A stretch of 57,716 bases of DNA from Prochlorococcus sp. AG-436-C13 (GTDB lineage: Bacteria; Cyanobacteriota; Cyanobacteriia; PCC-6307; Cyanobiaceae), in NCBI GenBank assembly GCA_003212695.1, contig QCPC01000010.1:1-57716 (forward strand), read 5' to 3'. The notes below the pieces were generated by a model that was not told the DNA's origin, searched no databases, and saw nothing but the letters and a program-made list of their open reading frames with translations. How positions within the stretch are numbered: the stretch's first letter is position 1; each line of letters starts with the position of its first letter. Position numbers and translations under genes: made by a program. Below, in pieces: positions 46,992-55,658 of the stretch.

Positions 46992-48914
46992 ATGAGTTCT
47001 TTCCTTGACCCATGTTTACCTTTAGGGAAGCTTGATGGTGCATGGGGAAGAATCCAAAAAGATTACCCTTCCATTCCTCTAGAGAAGAGGAATGAATTGA
47101 AAATAGTTGTTGTAGGGGGTGGACTTTCAGGATCATCTGTTGCAGCGACCCTTGCAGAACAAGGCTTTCAAGTGAAACTTATTACTTATCATGATAGTCC
47201 GCGTAGGTCTCATTCTGTTGCTGCACAAGGGGGTATTAATGCTGCACAAGGCATTCGAAAAGATGACTTTGATGGAGTTAATGAACTATTTGTAGACACT
47301 CTACGAGGTGGTGATTTTAGAGCAAGAGAAGCATGTTGCCGACGACTTGCAGAGATTAGCAGTTCTATTATTGATCAATGCGTAGCTCAAGGAGTTCCAT
47401 TTGCTAGAGACTATGATGGATTGCTCTCTACGCGTCGCTTTGGTGGTGCACTTGTCAGTAGGACATTCTATGCACGTGGACAAACTGGACAACAGCTTCT
47501 TTATGGGGCTTACCAGTCGCTTATGCGTCAGGTGGAGAACAAAAGAGTCGAACTCCTTCCTCGTAGAGACGTACTTGAATTTATTAAATTCAATGGTGTG
47601 ATTAGAGGAGTAATTAGTAGGAATTTGCTTAATGGGAAGCTTGAGGTTTGTAAAGCTCATGCTGTAATTCTTGCAACAGGGGGGTATAGCAATGTCTATT
47701 TCCTTTCTACAAATTCAATCAAATCTAATGCCAGTGCTATTTGGAGAGCTCATAAACAAGGCGCATTTTTTGCTAACCCATCATTTGCTCAAATTCACCC
47801 CACATGTATTCCAGCAGGAGGAGAATATCAGAGTAAATTAACTTTAATGAGTGAAAGCTTGCGGAATGATGGAAGGATATGGGTCCCTAAGAACCATTCT
47901 GAAAAACGTGATCCTTCTGATATCTCTGAATCAGATAGAGATTACTTCCTAGAACGTTTATACCCAAGTTATGGAAATATGGTGCCAAGAGATGTTGCCT
48001 CAAGAAGAGCTAAAGAGCTTTGTGATGCCGGATTTGGAGTTGGTGATGATGGCCGTTCAGTTTACCTGGATTTGCGTGATGCAATCTTAAAGAAAGGTAT
48101 TCAAGAGATTAAATCTAAATATGGCAACTTACTTGAGATGTATGAGCGTATAGTAGGAGAAGATCCACTCTCAATGCCTATGCGCATCTATCCTGCACCT
48201 CATTATACAATGGGAGGACTGTGGGTGGATTACAATTTAATGAGTACCCTGCCAGGATTGTTTGTACTTGGTGAAGCGAATTGTTCTGTTCATGGTGCGA
48301 ACCGTTTAGGTGCTAATGCCTTATTGCAGTGCTTAGCTGATGGATATTTCATTGCTCCTTTGACTATTAATTCATGGTTGGCAAGTCAGATTTTCTCAAT
48401 TCCTTCACAAGAAATAGATAATGCATGCAAAGATGCTGTAGCAAATGCTGAAAAGCGAATAGATGATTTAATTAATGTCAAAGGTCAAATTCCCGTTGAT
48501 ATCTTTCATCGAAAGCTTGGGGAGATAATGATTAATAGATGTGGAATTATTAGAAATAAGAGTAGTCTGCTTACAGGTTTGGAAGAAGTTGAAAAAATAA
48601 AGCAGAAATTTCATAATGAGGTGAGAATACCTGCCAAAATTAATTGCCCAAACCCTGAATTAGAGAAGGCATTGCGAGTTTCCGACTTTCTGGAACTCTC
48701 TAAATTGATGCTTTCTGATGCACTCTCTAGAGAAGAGTCCTGCGGAGCTCATTTTCGTGAAGAATATCAAACGACAGAAGGTGAAGCGATGAGAGATGAT
48801 GAGAATTATTCACATATTGCTGCTTGGGAGTATGTGGCAGGCTCGGATTCAATCAAGCATTTAGAAGATCTATCCTTTAGCCTTCTTAAACCAATCAAAC
48901 GTAGCTATAAATGA
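46992..48914 (+). CDS. sdhA: Succinate dehydrogenase/fumarate reductase flavoprotein
   Basis: 640 residues. FAD-binding 'VVVGGGLSGSSVAATLAEQG' near residue 35 and 'RSHSVAAQGGINAAQG', which holds the His for covalent FAD. Substrate motifs 'QIHPTCIP', 'RNDGRIW', 'PRDVASRRAKELC' and 'HYTMGGLWVDYNLMSTLPGL' are in place, along with 'EANCSVHGANRLGANALLQC'. It oxidises succinate to fumarate in the TCA cycle. The 'VPRDxAxR' and 'MPMRIYPA.HYTMGGLW' forms fit the SdhA type with a heme-containing anchor. Confidence 0.96.
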   Translation: MSSFLDPCLPLGKLDGAWGRIQKDYPSIPLEKRNELKIVVVGGGLSGSSVAATLAEQGFQVKLITYHDSPRRSHSVAAQGGINAAQGIRKDDFDGVNELFVDTLRGGDFRAREACCRRLAEISSSIIDQCVAQGVPFARDYDGLLSTRRFGGALVSRTFYARGQTGQQLLYGAYQSLMRQVENKRVELLPRRDVLEFIKFNGVIRGVISRNLLNGKLEVCKAHAVILATGGYSNVYFLSTNSIKSNASAIWRAHKQGAFFANPSFAQIHPTCIPAGGEYQSKLTLMSESLRNDGRIWVPKNHSEKRDPSDISESDRDYFLERLYPSYGNMVPRDVASRRAKELCDAGFGVGDDGRSVYLDLRDAILKKGIQEIKSKYGNLLEMYERIVGEDPLSMPMRIYPAPHYTMGGLWVDYNLMSTLPGLFVLGEANCSVHGANRLGANALLQCLADGYFIAPLTINSWLASQIFSIPSQEIDNACKDAVANAEKRIDDLINVKGQIPVDIFHRKLGEIMINRCGIIRNKSSLLTGLEEVEKIKQKFHNEVRIPAKINCPNPELEKALRVSDFLELSKLMLSDALSREESCGAHFREEYQTTEGEAMRDDENYSHIAAWEYVAGSDSIKHLEDLSFSLLKPIKRSYK

Positions 48915-49666
48915 TAAAAAGAATTTCTCTTAATTTTCGTATTTGGCGTCAGGAATCTCAATCCAGTGAAGGTAAATTTGTTGAATATTCTCTCAAAGAT
49001 ATATCCACGAATTTATCTTTATTAGAGGCGCTTGACAATCTTAATGAGCAACTAATCTTTAATGGTAATAGACCAATAAATTTCGACCATGATTGTCGTG
49101 AAGGAATCTGTGGTAGTTGCGGATTTCTTGTAAATGGTCAACCTCATGGTCCCAAAGATGCAACTACGATTTGTCAACTTTATTTACGTCACTTTCGAGA
49201 TCAGGCGACACTAATTCTTGAACCATGGAAAGCAAACTCTTTCCCCATAATTCAGGACCTTGTTGTTGATCGATCTTCTCTTGATAGGTTGATTATGTCA
49301 GGTGGATTTTGTTCAGTTGATACTGGAGAAGCACCAGATGCAAATTTTTTTAAGGTTAGTCAAAATGATGCCTACTCTTCATTTGAAACGGCAACATGTA
49401 TCGGCTGCGGAGCTTGTATTGCAAGTTGCAGAAATGCTTCGGCTAGTTTATTTGTTGCTGCAAAGCTTGCACATTTAGGTCAATTACCTCAAGGACAGTT
49501 TCTTAGGTCAGAACGCGCTTCAAAAATGAAACAACAAATGATTTCCGAAAGATTTGGAAGCTGTAGCAACAATCTTGACTGTGAAGCTGTTTGCCCAAAA
49601 GAGATTTCAGCAAACTGGATAAGTTGGATGAACAGAGAAGACGACCAGAAATATTTAGGAATTTAA
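48911..49666 (+). CDS. sdhB: Succinate dehydrogenase/fumarate reductase iron-sulfur subunit
   Basis: 251 residues. [2Fe-2S] ligands in 'DCREGICGSCGFLVNG' (Cys62, Cys67, Cys70) with Cys88 in 'TTICQL'; the second and third clusters use 'CIGCGACIASCRNASASLF' and 'CSNNLDCEAVCPKEISANWI'. It carries electrons from SdhA to SdhC. The ATG overlaps the sdhA stop (ATGA), so translation is coupled. Start and length are typical. Confidence 0.96.
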   Translation: MIKRISLNFRIWRQESQSSEGKFVEYSLKDISTNLSLLEALDNLNEQLIFNGNRPINFDHDCREGICGSCGFLVNGQPHGPKDATTICQLYLRHFRDQATLILEPWKANSFPIIQDLVVDRSSLDRLIMSGGFCSVDTGEAPDANFFKVSQNDAYSSFETATCIGCGACIASCRNASASLFVAAKLAHLGQLPQGQFLRSERASKMKQQMISERFGSCSNNLDCEAVCPKEISANWISWMNREDDQKYLGI

Positions 49667-49927
49667 TTCAATCAACTTTTCAAATGATTGCCTGGGAAGA
49701 CTGGAAAAATGTATCGAACAAAGTTTGGATGGATTGCATCTACTAGACAAAAAGTTTAAATAAACAAAGTCTCAAACATAATTTATCTTCTAATACCATT
49801 GAGGACTATTGAGTTGCATTGCATTTGTTACTAGCTGGTTTATCTACCTTAAAGTTTATTTGTATCATCACGAACGACATTAAGAATATTGACCTGTTAT
49901 TATTATTAAGTAGCAATAGCTACAGAA
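49667..49927. other. Gap with a diverged repeat
   Basis: No gene. 49714..49770 holds 'GAACAAAGTTTGGATGGATT' and 'AAAAAGTTTAAATAAACAAA', a diverged version of the tandem part of the interspersed repeat. Confidence 0.4.
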
Positions 49928-50003
49928 AACGTTCAACTCGCTATAGCTGCGAGCCGCAGTTCGACTCAAGCCATGGAACGGGGACTTGAGCCAACACGGA
50001 ACA
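49928..50003 (+). promoter_or_regulatory. Structured leader, possible glutamine-II (downstream-peptide) riboswitch
   Basis: Starts 'AACGTTCAACTCGC' and contains stem CTCGC/GCGAG, then CTCAAG-CCATGGAACGGGGA-CTTGAG, and ends 'CACGGAACAA' where GGAAC can pair with the initial GTTC. It ends 4 bases before a 33-codon gene, the position and size of the cyanobacterial downstream-peptide motif. The exact consensus match was not verified. Confidence 0.5.
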
Positions 50004-50007
50004 ATCA

Positions 50008-50109
50008 ATGTCTCTTACTTACAGAGGGAAAACTTACACACAGAACAAGAAAATAGCTGCTAAACAGCATGTTGTTCTTACTTATCGTGGTAAGCAGTAT
50101 CAAAGCTGA
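50008..50109 (+). CDS. DUF4278 mini-protein, PirA-like
   Basis: 33 residues: 'MSLTYRGKTYTQNKKIAAK', 'LTYRGKQYQS'. Two copies of the (L-x)YRG-x-x-Y motif define DUF4278. PirA of Synechocystis, a PII-binding regulator of arginine synthesis, is a small protein I associate with this family (recollection). The structured leader and a strong terminator make this a self-contained unit. It is likely to respond to nitrogen status (inference). Confidence 0.72.
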   Translation: MSLTYRGKTYTQNKKIAAKQHVVLTYRGKQYQS

Positions 50110-50131
50110 GTTCGCAAAGCTTTTTCTGCTA

Positions 50132-50153
50132 AGAGCCCTCATTAGAGGGCTCT
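50132..50153 (+). terminator. Hairpin terminator
   Basis: Perfect 9-bp stem AGAGCCCTC/GAGGGCTCT with loop ATTA, then TTTTTAA; 22 bases after the DUF4278 stop. Confidence 0.92.
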
Positions 50154-50287
50154 TTTTAATGACTACAAATATAAGTATCTAAGTTTGCTAAATCTTTGTT
50201 ATTAATTTGTTGCTTTGATTTTATTCTGCCTTTAATTGAATAAATGCTTTCAAAAACAGCTAGAAAGCTTCAAAAACAATCTGATTT

Positions 50288-50464
50288 ATGGGAGAAGCTA
50301 AAAGAAGAAAAGATCAGGGATTGGCTCCTAAAGGAGGGAAGGAATTGAAATCCAAAGTAGGTCTTAAGAACCTATTTATAAAATATCCTCGCCTGCCGTA
50401 TATCCTTGTAGGCATAGGTATAATTTATTTGATTTTTGACTTGGTCAAATATTACAACCGCTAG
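50288..50464 (+). CDS. DUF2839 family membrane protein
   Basis: 58 residues: 'MGEAKRRKDQGLAPKGGKEL', then 'KYPRLPYILVGIGIIYLI'. The M-G-E-A-K-R-R-K-x-x-G-L opening is the DUF2839 signature of cyanobacteria, followed by one or two membrane helices. Another frame from ATG 50245 in a different phase (34 codons) is not supported. The function is unknown. Confidence 0.88.
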   Translation: MGEAKRRKDQGLAPKGGKELKSKVGLKNLFIKYPRLPYILVGIGIIYLIFDLVKYYNR

Positions 50465-50663
50465 TCTAGATGACTTGTTAATAACGCTGCAATCAAATTC
50501 TTTATGTTGGTGGCTCTAGGGTGGGGAAAGAACAATTTATGGTCTGAATATTTCTAAAGTAATTTTTGGATTAATTGTTTGCTTTAATTTATTGTCATGA
50601 TGATGAAAATATTTATCAGAAAAAAAACTAAATATCTAGAGAAATATATTTATAGTTTAATCT

Positions 50664-51122
50664 TTGGCTACCTTTAAATCAAAATCATTAGCGAAGTTAT
50701 TTATTTCTATTGTGGAACAAACAAAACTTATTTTGTTATTTGATGGTGGCTGCCCTCTATGCCAAAGAGAGATCTCCTTTCTTCGCTCTAGAGATGTATT
50801 TAAATCTATAGTCTTTGTAGATATTGATTCTTCAAGTTACGAACCAGATCTTTTTAGTGGGATTAGCTATAGAGAAGCAATGGGAGAAATTCATGCAATA
50901 ACTTCTTCTGGAGAGATCCTTAAAGGTACTAGGGTTTTTCAAGAGGTATATCGATTAGTTGGTTTGGGTTGGGTCTATACTCCAACGACTTGGCCAGTAT
51001 TAGGACGTTTTGTTGATCAGATTTATGCTATTTGGGCAAAATTGCGCCTTCCTTTGGCTAGAAGACCATCTTTAGATCAACTTTGTAAGCTAAGGGATAT
51101 AAATACAAATAAAGATCATTAA
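50664..51122 (+). CDS. DUF393 / thiol-disulfide oxidoreductase DCC family
   Basis: 152 residues. 'LLFDGGCPLCQREISFLRSR' holds the D-G-x-C-P-x-C motif of DUF393 (DCC) proteins, a thioredoxin-like family predicted to act on disulfides. Then 'YREAMGEIHAITSSGEILKG' and 'RVFQEVYRLVGLGWVYTPTT' are typical conserved parts. The start is TTG 50664; a later start would lose only the N-terminal tail. Substrate unknown. Confidence 0.88.
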   Translation: MATFKSKSLAKLFISIVEQTKLILLFDGGCPLCQREISFLRSRDVFKSIVFVDIDSSSYEPDLFSGISYREAMGEIHAITSSGEILKGTRVFQEVYRLVGLGWVYTPTTWPVLGRFVDQIYAIWAKLRLPLARRPSLDQLCKLRDINTNKDH

Positions 51123-51169
51123 CTAATTTCCTGCTAACTCTTTAATATGGTTGTAATTATAAATTCATA

Positions 51170-51319
51170 GTGAGAAAAATTTACACATTCCTATTTGCAC
51201 TTTCAATTAGTACAGCTCCTGTTGCCTCATGGGGTTGGGGAGATAGTGGTGATTGCCCTTATTCCAAAGATAAAGCAAGCCAAGAGAATACTGAACAAGT
51301 CGAAGAGTCAGGTAAGTAA
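51170..51319 (+). CDS. Small secreted protein (49 aa)
   Basis: GTG 51170: MRKIYTFLFALSISTAPVAS is a signal peptide; the mature part begins 'WGWGDSGDCPYSKDKASQEN' and is acidic. The function is unknown; probably periplasmic. Confidence 0.6.
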   Translation: MRKIYTFLFALSISTAPVASWGWGDSGDCPYSKDKASQENTEQVEESGK

Positions 51320-51413
51320 ATTTAAACTCTATACATCAATAATATTAGGATTATTGTGCTACTAGTTGAGCTAAATGAGTTTGATTAATTTAATGCAGCG
51401 GATTTTTTAAGTT

Positions 51414-52280
51414 TTGATTGGTATTTTTTCTGCTATAGGAGCAGCTAGTTCTTGGACCTATGCTTGTTATTTATGGAGACAGCAGACTAAATATTTATCT
51501 GCTTCACAGATAAATATTATAAAAAATATAATTGCATTTATTATATTTTCACCAATCCTCTTTACTTTTCATTTCGAATCTAGCGTTAGAGAGATTTTAA
51601 TTCTTTTTGTAAGTGGAATTATTGGAATTGCGTTAGGTGATACTTTTTATATAATTTCATTAAAGAGTTTAGGAACAAGAAGGACCCTTACCTTTGAGTC
51701 GGCTTCACCTATTATAGCAGCTCTTTTGGGCTCATTTCTTTTGAATGAGACTCTACCATTTAAAATGTGGTTGGGAGTGTTTATAGTGAGTATTTCTTTG
51801 TTAGGAGTTTCGCTGCAGAAAAAAATAAATAATCAAGATATAATAACTAACATTAATAAAAATCAAGGCATTGCATTTGCTTTGCTTTCTGTTTTATGTG
51901 CTGTTGTTGCAGCGACTTTATCAAGATTAGTACTAGTAAACTCTGATCTAAATCCATTTCAAACTACAGAAATTAGATTGTTTGGTGGTATTATTGGATT
52001 GCTTCCTTTAATTAAATATAATTTTATTAATTTAATTAAAAAATTGCCATATAAAAATAGATTTAATCTTGTGTACGCATCATTTTGGGGGACAAACATA
52101 GGGATCTTATTGCAACAAAATGTCTTTAAAATATTACCTATCGGATTAGGGTGGACACTTTTAAGCACATCGCCAGTGATAGCACTTTTTTTTGCAAGAT
52201 CTGAAGGAGATGAAGTCAATTGGAAAAATATACTTTTATCTGCAACGACATTATTAGGAGTTGCAATAGCTTTGATTTGA
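51414..52280 (+). CDS. EamA/DMT-family transporter
   Basis: 288 residues with ten membrane helices in two EamA halves: 'GAASSWTYACYLWRQQTKYL', 'GIIGIALGDTFYIISLKSLG', 'TFESASPIIAALLGSFLLNE', and again 'GLGWTLLSTSPVIALFFARS'. These are typical of the drug/metabolite transporter superfamily; the substrate cannot be inferred. It starts with TTG at 51414. It is monocistronic. Confidence 0.88.
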   Translation: MIGIFSAIGAASSWTYACYLWRQQTKYLSASQINIIKNIIAFIIFSPILFTFHFESSVREILILFVSGIIGIALGDTFYIISLKSLGTRRTLTFESASPIIAALLGSFLLNETLPFKMWLGVFIVSISLLGVSLQKKINNQDIITNINKNQGIAFALLSVLCAVVAATLSRLVLVNSDLNPFQTTEIRLFGGIIGLLPLIKYNFINLIKKLPYKNRFNLVYASFWGTNIGILLQQNVFKILPIGLGWTLLSTSPVIALFFARSEGDEVNWKNILLSATTLLGVAIALI

Positions 52281-52426
52281 GAAGTAGTTAGTATTTTGAG
52301 AGTTAATAAATCACACTAAACCTGTTTATAAGCTGGTTTATAGATTCTTAGCTTTTGATTAGGCATTAGCCTTTTGTTATATCGGTATCTCTTTTCTAAA
52401 GTTGAATTAAACTTTTGAAAAGAGAT

Positions 52427-53104
52427 ATGGATTTTATTTTGGCTAATTATTTGATAACAGGTTCAAATCGTGGAATAGGTCTTGAGTATTGTCGGCAACT
52501 CAAAGAAAGAGGGGAGGAGGTGATTGCAACATGCCGATCTTCTTCCCCTGAGTTGGATGAACTGGGAGTAAGAATTGAATCGGGAGTTGATGTTTCTTCA
52601 GGAGAATCAGTTCTTAAACTTAAAGATAGATTAGAAGGAGTTTATATAGATGTATTGATTCAAAACGCAGGTATAGCAGAATTTAATTCGTTATCCAATC
52701 TTGATCCAGTAAGTGTTATCCGTCAGTTTGAGGTAAACGCATTAAGTCCTTTGTGTTTTATACATGCATTTCTTGGAAATATGGGAAAAGGTTCAAAAAT
52801 TGCACTTATGACAAGTCGAATGGGCTCTATAGACGACAATACTTCTGGCGGGTCTTATGGATACAGAATGTCTAAAGTTGCTCTTTGTATGGCTGGGAAG
52901 TCTCTGTCAGTTGATCTAGAGCCCAGAGGAATCACTGTGGCTATTCTGCACCCTGGATTAGTTAGTACTCGGATGACAGGATTTACTTCTAATGGGATTA
53001 CAACAAAAGAATCTGTTGAGGGCCTTCTTTCAAGAATAGACTTACTCTCAGTAGAGAATTCAGGTACTTTTTGGCACTCGAATGGAAAAATTCTTCCCTG
53101 GTAA
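52427..53104 (+). CDS. Short-chain dehydrogenase/reductase
   Basis: 225 residues from ATG 52427. Rossmann motif 'LITGSNRGIGLEYC' (TGxxxGIG), 'VLIQNAGIAEF' (NAG), the catalytic Ser region 'ALMTSRMGSI' and 'YGYRMSKVAL' (Tyr-x-x-x-Lys), then 'LHPGLVSTRM'. Classical SDR of NADP type (Arg after the first strand, 'ATCRSSS'). Closest in style to C-factor-like SDRs. The substrate is unknown. Confidence 0.92.
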   Translation: MDFILANYLITGSNRGIGLEYCRQLKERGEEVIATCRSSSPELDELGVRIESGVDVSSGESVLKLKDRLEGVYIDVLIQNAGIAEFNSLSNLDPVSVIRQFEVNALSPLCFIHAFLGNMGKGSKIALMTSRMGSIDDNTSGGSYGYRMSKVALCMAGKSLSVDLEPRGITVAILHPGLVSTRMTGFTSNGITTKESVEGLLSRIDLLSVENSGTFWHSNGKILPW

Positions 53105-53245
53105 TTTTTAATTTTACTTAAAGAAGAGTTTGATTAAGTTTAAAGGATTCTAAAAAAATAGATTCGTCAAATTCAATTGAAGTTTATATAGCTACTTTAC
53201 TTTAGTTATCTGTAAAATTAATGTTGTAATTAGATAAAGGAATAT

Positions 53246-53353
53246 CTAAAATATACCGGGAATAAGTTGACCTGTAGTTGCATAAGCACCAAATGCTGCA
53301 ACAAAACCAAGCATTGCTGCCCAGCCATTAAATTTTTCTGCTTCAGGAGTCAT
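53246..53353 (-). CDS. hli: High-light-inducible protein (35 aa)
   Basis: 35 residues: 'MTPEAEKFNGWAAMLGFVAA' and 'TTGQLIPGIF'. Almost identical to the gene at 28340..28447. It is probably alone in its transcript, with another hli gene 315 bases upstream on the same strand. Confidence 0.9.
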   Translation of the reverse strand: MTPEAEKFNGWAAMLGFVAAFGAYATTGQLIPGIF

Positions 53354-53667
53354 GATGAAAAAGTAATTAGGGAATGGTTAATGAATGAGTGTCAAAGATT
53401 AAAAACCTACAAAGGATAGGAATCTGACAAGAGTGAATTAAAGTAAAGGGATTTAATTCTTTAGCTTTAACATATCCAGAAAACGTCTTGATTCCTAGTA
53501 ATCTATTCCATCTTTAATTAGGAATAAAAACGATTGAAATTAGACAAGAGAAATAGTTGCCCTATTCATTGAGCAATCTTTGCTGGCAATTAATTAGGCA
53601 TAGATTTTTTTGCAAGCAGCCTGAATAAATTGCTGAAAAGGTTTGAAAGGATTGAATTCCATTTTTA

Positions 53668-53811
53668 CTAAACAATCCCAGGGATGATTTGACCTGTAGT
53701 TAGGTAGGCACCTATGGCAGCCCAAAATCCCATCATTGCAGCCCAGCCATTAATTCGTTCTGCAATAAGCTTTTCAGGCTCAACTTTTGGTTGCTGTGAA
53801 ATTTTTTTCAT
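53668..53811 (-). CDS. hli: High-light-inducible protein (47 aa)
   Basis: 47 residues: MKKISQQPKVEPEK, 'LIAERINGWAAMMGFWAAIG', 'TTGQIIPGIV'. The N-G-W-A-A-M-M-G core keeps the chlorophyll-binding Glu (in A-E-R). It resembles the 47-residue gene of the other cluster. A conserved promoter block lies 47 bp upstream. Confidence 0.9.
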   Translation of the reverse strand: MKKISQQPKVEPEKLIAERINGWAAMMGFWAAIGAYLTTGQIIPGIV

Positions 53812-53857
53812 CTAGACAAAATAGATTTAAGGAGTGCCGAACAGAGCTGTTTGGCTT

Positions 53858-53894
53858 GTAAAGAAGTATAACAGGTAATATTACGAAGTGTGAA
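53858..53894 (-). promoter_or_regulatory. hli promoter, conserved block
   Basis: Matches 28763..28799 at 30 of 37 positions: TTCACA...TATACT on the minus strand. Same placement relative to the hli gene, so likely the shared hli promoter. Confidence 0.7.
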
Positions 53895-54423
53895 TAGCTG
53901 GCATCATAAGATATTGGATGTTGAGCAAATTGTTCTCAAACCTATTGGAAATAAAGGATACCCTCTCTTTTATCTTTCTTGAATTGGCCTTAAATTCTAT
54001 ACTGAATAGAATAAATTATCTATTAATAGCAACACTAAATATCATATATATCTATATTTCTCTTGAATTGATTTTCTTCCTTTACGTTACTTGAAAAAAA
54101 CAGCATAATTATCGCTTCAGTCTAAATCATATTCTTGCGGATGAAAAATATCTATTAATTGTAATTCTTGTTCGCTATGGCTTTTCTTTTAACTGCTTAT
54201 TGGGCTTCAGTTTTTGCTTTTGATTGCTAGTTTTGTAGTGTTCTCAAAAGCTCCTTGCGGAATTTTAGTTGTTCCTGGCTCTCGAAAAACAGACGTTCAG
54301 CTAAAAACATGTGTATCTGCCTATTCCGGGAAATTGAATTAAATAAATTAAGTTAGATTATTTGCACCATTAAATGGTCATTTTGAATCTTTTTGGATTT
54401 TAAAGTCAAATACATAAATCTAA
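53895..54423. other. Intergenic, no gene seen
   Basis: About 530 bases without a supported frame. A 17-codon frame at 54178 (MAFLLTAYWASVFAFDC) is probably chance. No repeat copy recognised. Confidence 0.35.
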
Positions 54424-54618
54424 TTAATCAGTTGCCTGCTTCCAGATAAAAGCAAGAAGCAAAGACATGAGAAGCAAAGGAAGAATGGCTTTTAAAATGC
54501 TAACAATAATTAATACGCCAACTCCTAGCAGGCAATGTATAGCCCCTTTAGGAATGAATCGAGCTGCATTGAAGCCTACCGAACTGGAAGGAGGAGTTAC
54601 TTCTTGGTCGATTGCCAT
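54424..54618 (-). CDS. Small membrane protein (64 aa)
   Basis: ATG 54618: MAIDQEVTPPSSSVGFNAAR, 'FIPKGAIHCLLGVGVLIIVS' and a C-terminal hydrophobic helix ending IWKQATD. One or two spans. The function is unknown; the plus-strand frame overlapping it is a shadow. Confidence 0.6.
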   Translation of the reverse strand: MAIDQEVTPPSSSVGFNAARFIPKGAIHCLLGVGVLIIVSILKAILPLLLMSLLLAFIWKQATD

Positions 54619-54679
54619 TGCTGTAAAGAAGTTTATGCAAAAAATAACTTATTTCCCCTTGAAAAGATATGGTTTGCCG

Positions 54680-54826
54680 CTATATAGATTTAGCAATCTT
54701 CATGATTATCCACATCGCTAAAGCGCCTTCAAGAAAAGCCATCCAGTATAAAGTGTAATTAGATAATCCCATTTCTTTTTGCGCACGCTCAAGCATTGAC
54801 TTATGCCAATTGATTAGTCTTTTCAC
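54680..54826 (-). CDS. Small hypothetical protein (48 aa)
   Basis: GTG 54826: 'KRLINWHKSMLERAQKEMGL', then 'YTLYWMAFLEGALAMWIIMK' with one amphipathic or membrane helix. Coding composition is good. Probably the next gene in the same direction as the 64-residue gene (62-base gap). No family is recognised. Confidence 0.6.
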   Translation of the reverse strand: MKRLINWHKSMLERAQKEMGLSNYTLYWMAFLEGALAMWIIMKIAKSI

Positions 54827-54937
54827 TATTCAGCGAGAGTAAGGGCAAGGAATCTTTGCTTTAGCAAGATCCAATACATTTATTTTAACAGCTACAAAAA
54901 TATGGCAATACCAGCCCTTCCTGAGAACGTTTGCCTT

Positions 54938-54963
54938 TACCATAGTACTGGTGTACTATGGTA
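54938..54963. promoter_or_regulatory. Perfect palindrome with divergent starts
   Basis: 11-bp arms TACCATAGTAC/GTACTATGGTA with loop TGGT. An ATG occurs in each arm: 54958 on the plus strand (72 codons) and 54943 on the minus strand (37 codons). As DNA it could be an operator between divergent genes; as RNA it would cover the start codon. Confidence 0.7.
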
Positions 54964-55176
54964 AGAGAGGGCGATAATTTCGTCAAAATGATTCCATCAA
55001 TTTATTCTATGGCCTTAAAAGCACTTCAAAAGCATTCACGAATGTACATAGGACCATTCGTGAATATGTCTTGGGACTCTGGGTATAAAAGTTTTGTGGC
55101 GAATACTCGCCTAGGACCTGTGTTCGAACCGCAACTCCCTCACATTGCTATGCGCTTCAGAGGAGAGGGTAAGTGA
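54958..55176 (+). CDS. Hypothetical protein (72 aa)
   Basis: ATG 54958 inside the palindrome: 'MVREGDNFVKMIPSIYSMAL', 'QKHSRMYIGPFVNMSWDSGY' and a basic C-terminus. Composition is acceptable. The stop overlaps the start of a 22-residue gene (TGATG), which supports translation of both. The family is unknown. Confidence 0.5.
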   Translation: MVREGDNFVKMIPSIYSMALKALQKHSRMYIGPFVNMSWDSGYKSFVANTRLGPVFEPQLPHIAMRFRGEGK

Positions 55177-55244
55177 TGAGTTTTTTTTATATCTGGTTCG
55201 GTTTCATAGTTCTAATAGCAGCTATGAGGGCTAAGGCTTATTAA
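55176..55244 (+). CDS. Membrane peptide (22 aa)
   Basis: ATG 55176 overlapping the preceding TGA: 'MSFFYIWFGFIVLIAAMRAK' AY, a single hydrophobic helix with a basic end. Coupled translation is suggested by TGATG. Confidence 0.45.
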   Translation: MSFFYIWFGFIVLIAAMRAKAY

Positions 55245-55245
55245 T

Positions 55246-55341
55246 CTATTTAGCTTTTTCTGATTTCTTAGAACTGAGTTGAATTATGCTGATAGTCAAT
55301 AACAACAAAGCTAAAATATCGAGTGCTATGAAATGAAACAT
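55246..55341 (-). CDS. Membrane peptide (31 aa)
   Basis: ATG 55341: 'MFHFIALDILALLLLTISII', then QLSSKKSEKAK. One hydrophobic helix and a basic tail. It ends one base from the stop of the 22-residue peptide gene, convergent. Confidence 0.5.
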   Translation of the reverse strand: MFHFIALDILALLLLTISIIQLSSKKSEKAK

Positions 55342-55526
55342 GGCTTTAATGTGTTGCTTATTTCTACCAGTAAAATCTAGGTAGTCAAACCTTTTTTCTA
55401 TTCGATTGCTCTCAGGCTGTTTTTATAGGACTTATTATTCTTATAAATTCCCCCTGGAATGAATGACTTGCCGAAACTATTTTTAGGACTAAATAGTTAA
55501 CTAGACTACCACCTAGCAGTAAAGGT

Positions 55527-55550
55527 AGATAAGCTGTTAATAGCTTATCT
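55527..55550. terminator. Hairpin, possible terminator
   Basis: Perfect 9-bp stem AGATAAGCT/AGCTTATCT with a 6-base loop; no long T-run follows on the plus strand, so termination is uncertain. Confidence 0.4.
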
Positions 55551-55658
55551 ATTTCTAGAGTCTTAACTAGCATAGTTGCCAGATGTAGGTAAGGGCGTTA
55601 TAGGCATCAATACATGTCAAAAGTTATAAATGGGTTTCTGTTTAGAATTTATTGACTC

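Noticed and set aside
55100-55140. Sequence like a tRNA T-arm (GGTTCGAAC on the minus strand)
   Set aside because: The flanking bases do not form the T stem or an acceptor stem, and no D or anticodon arm is present.
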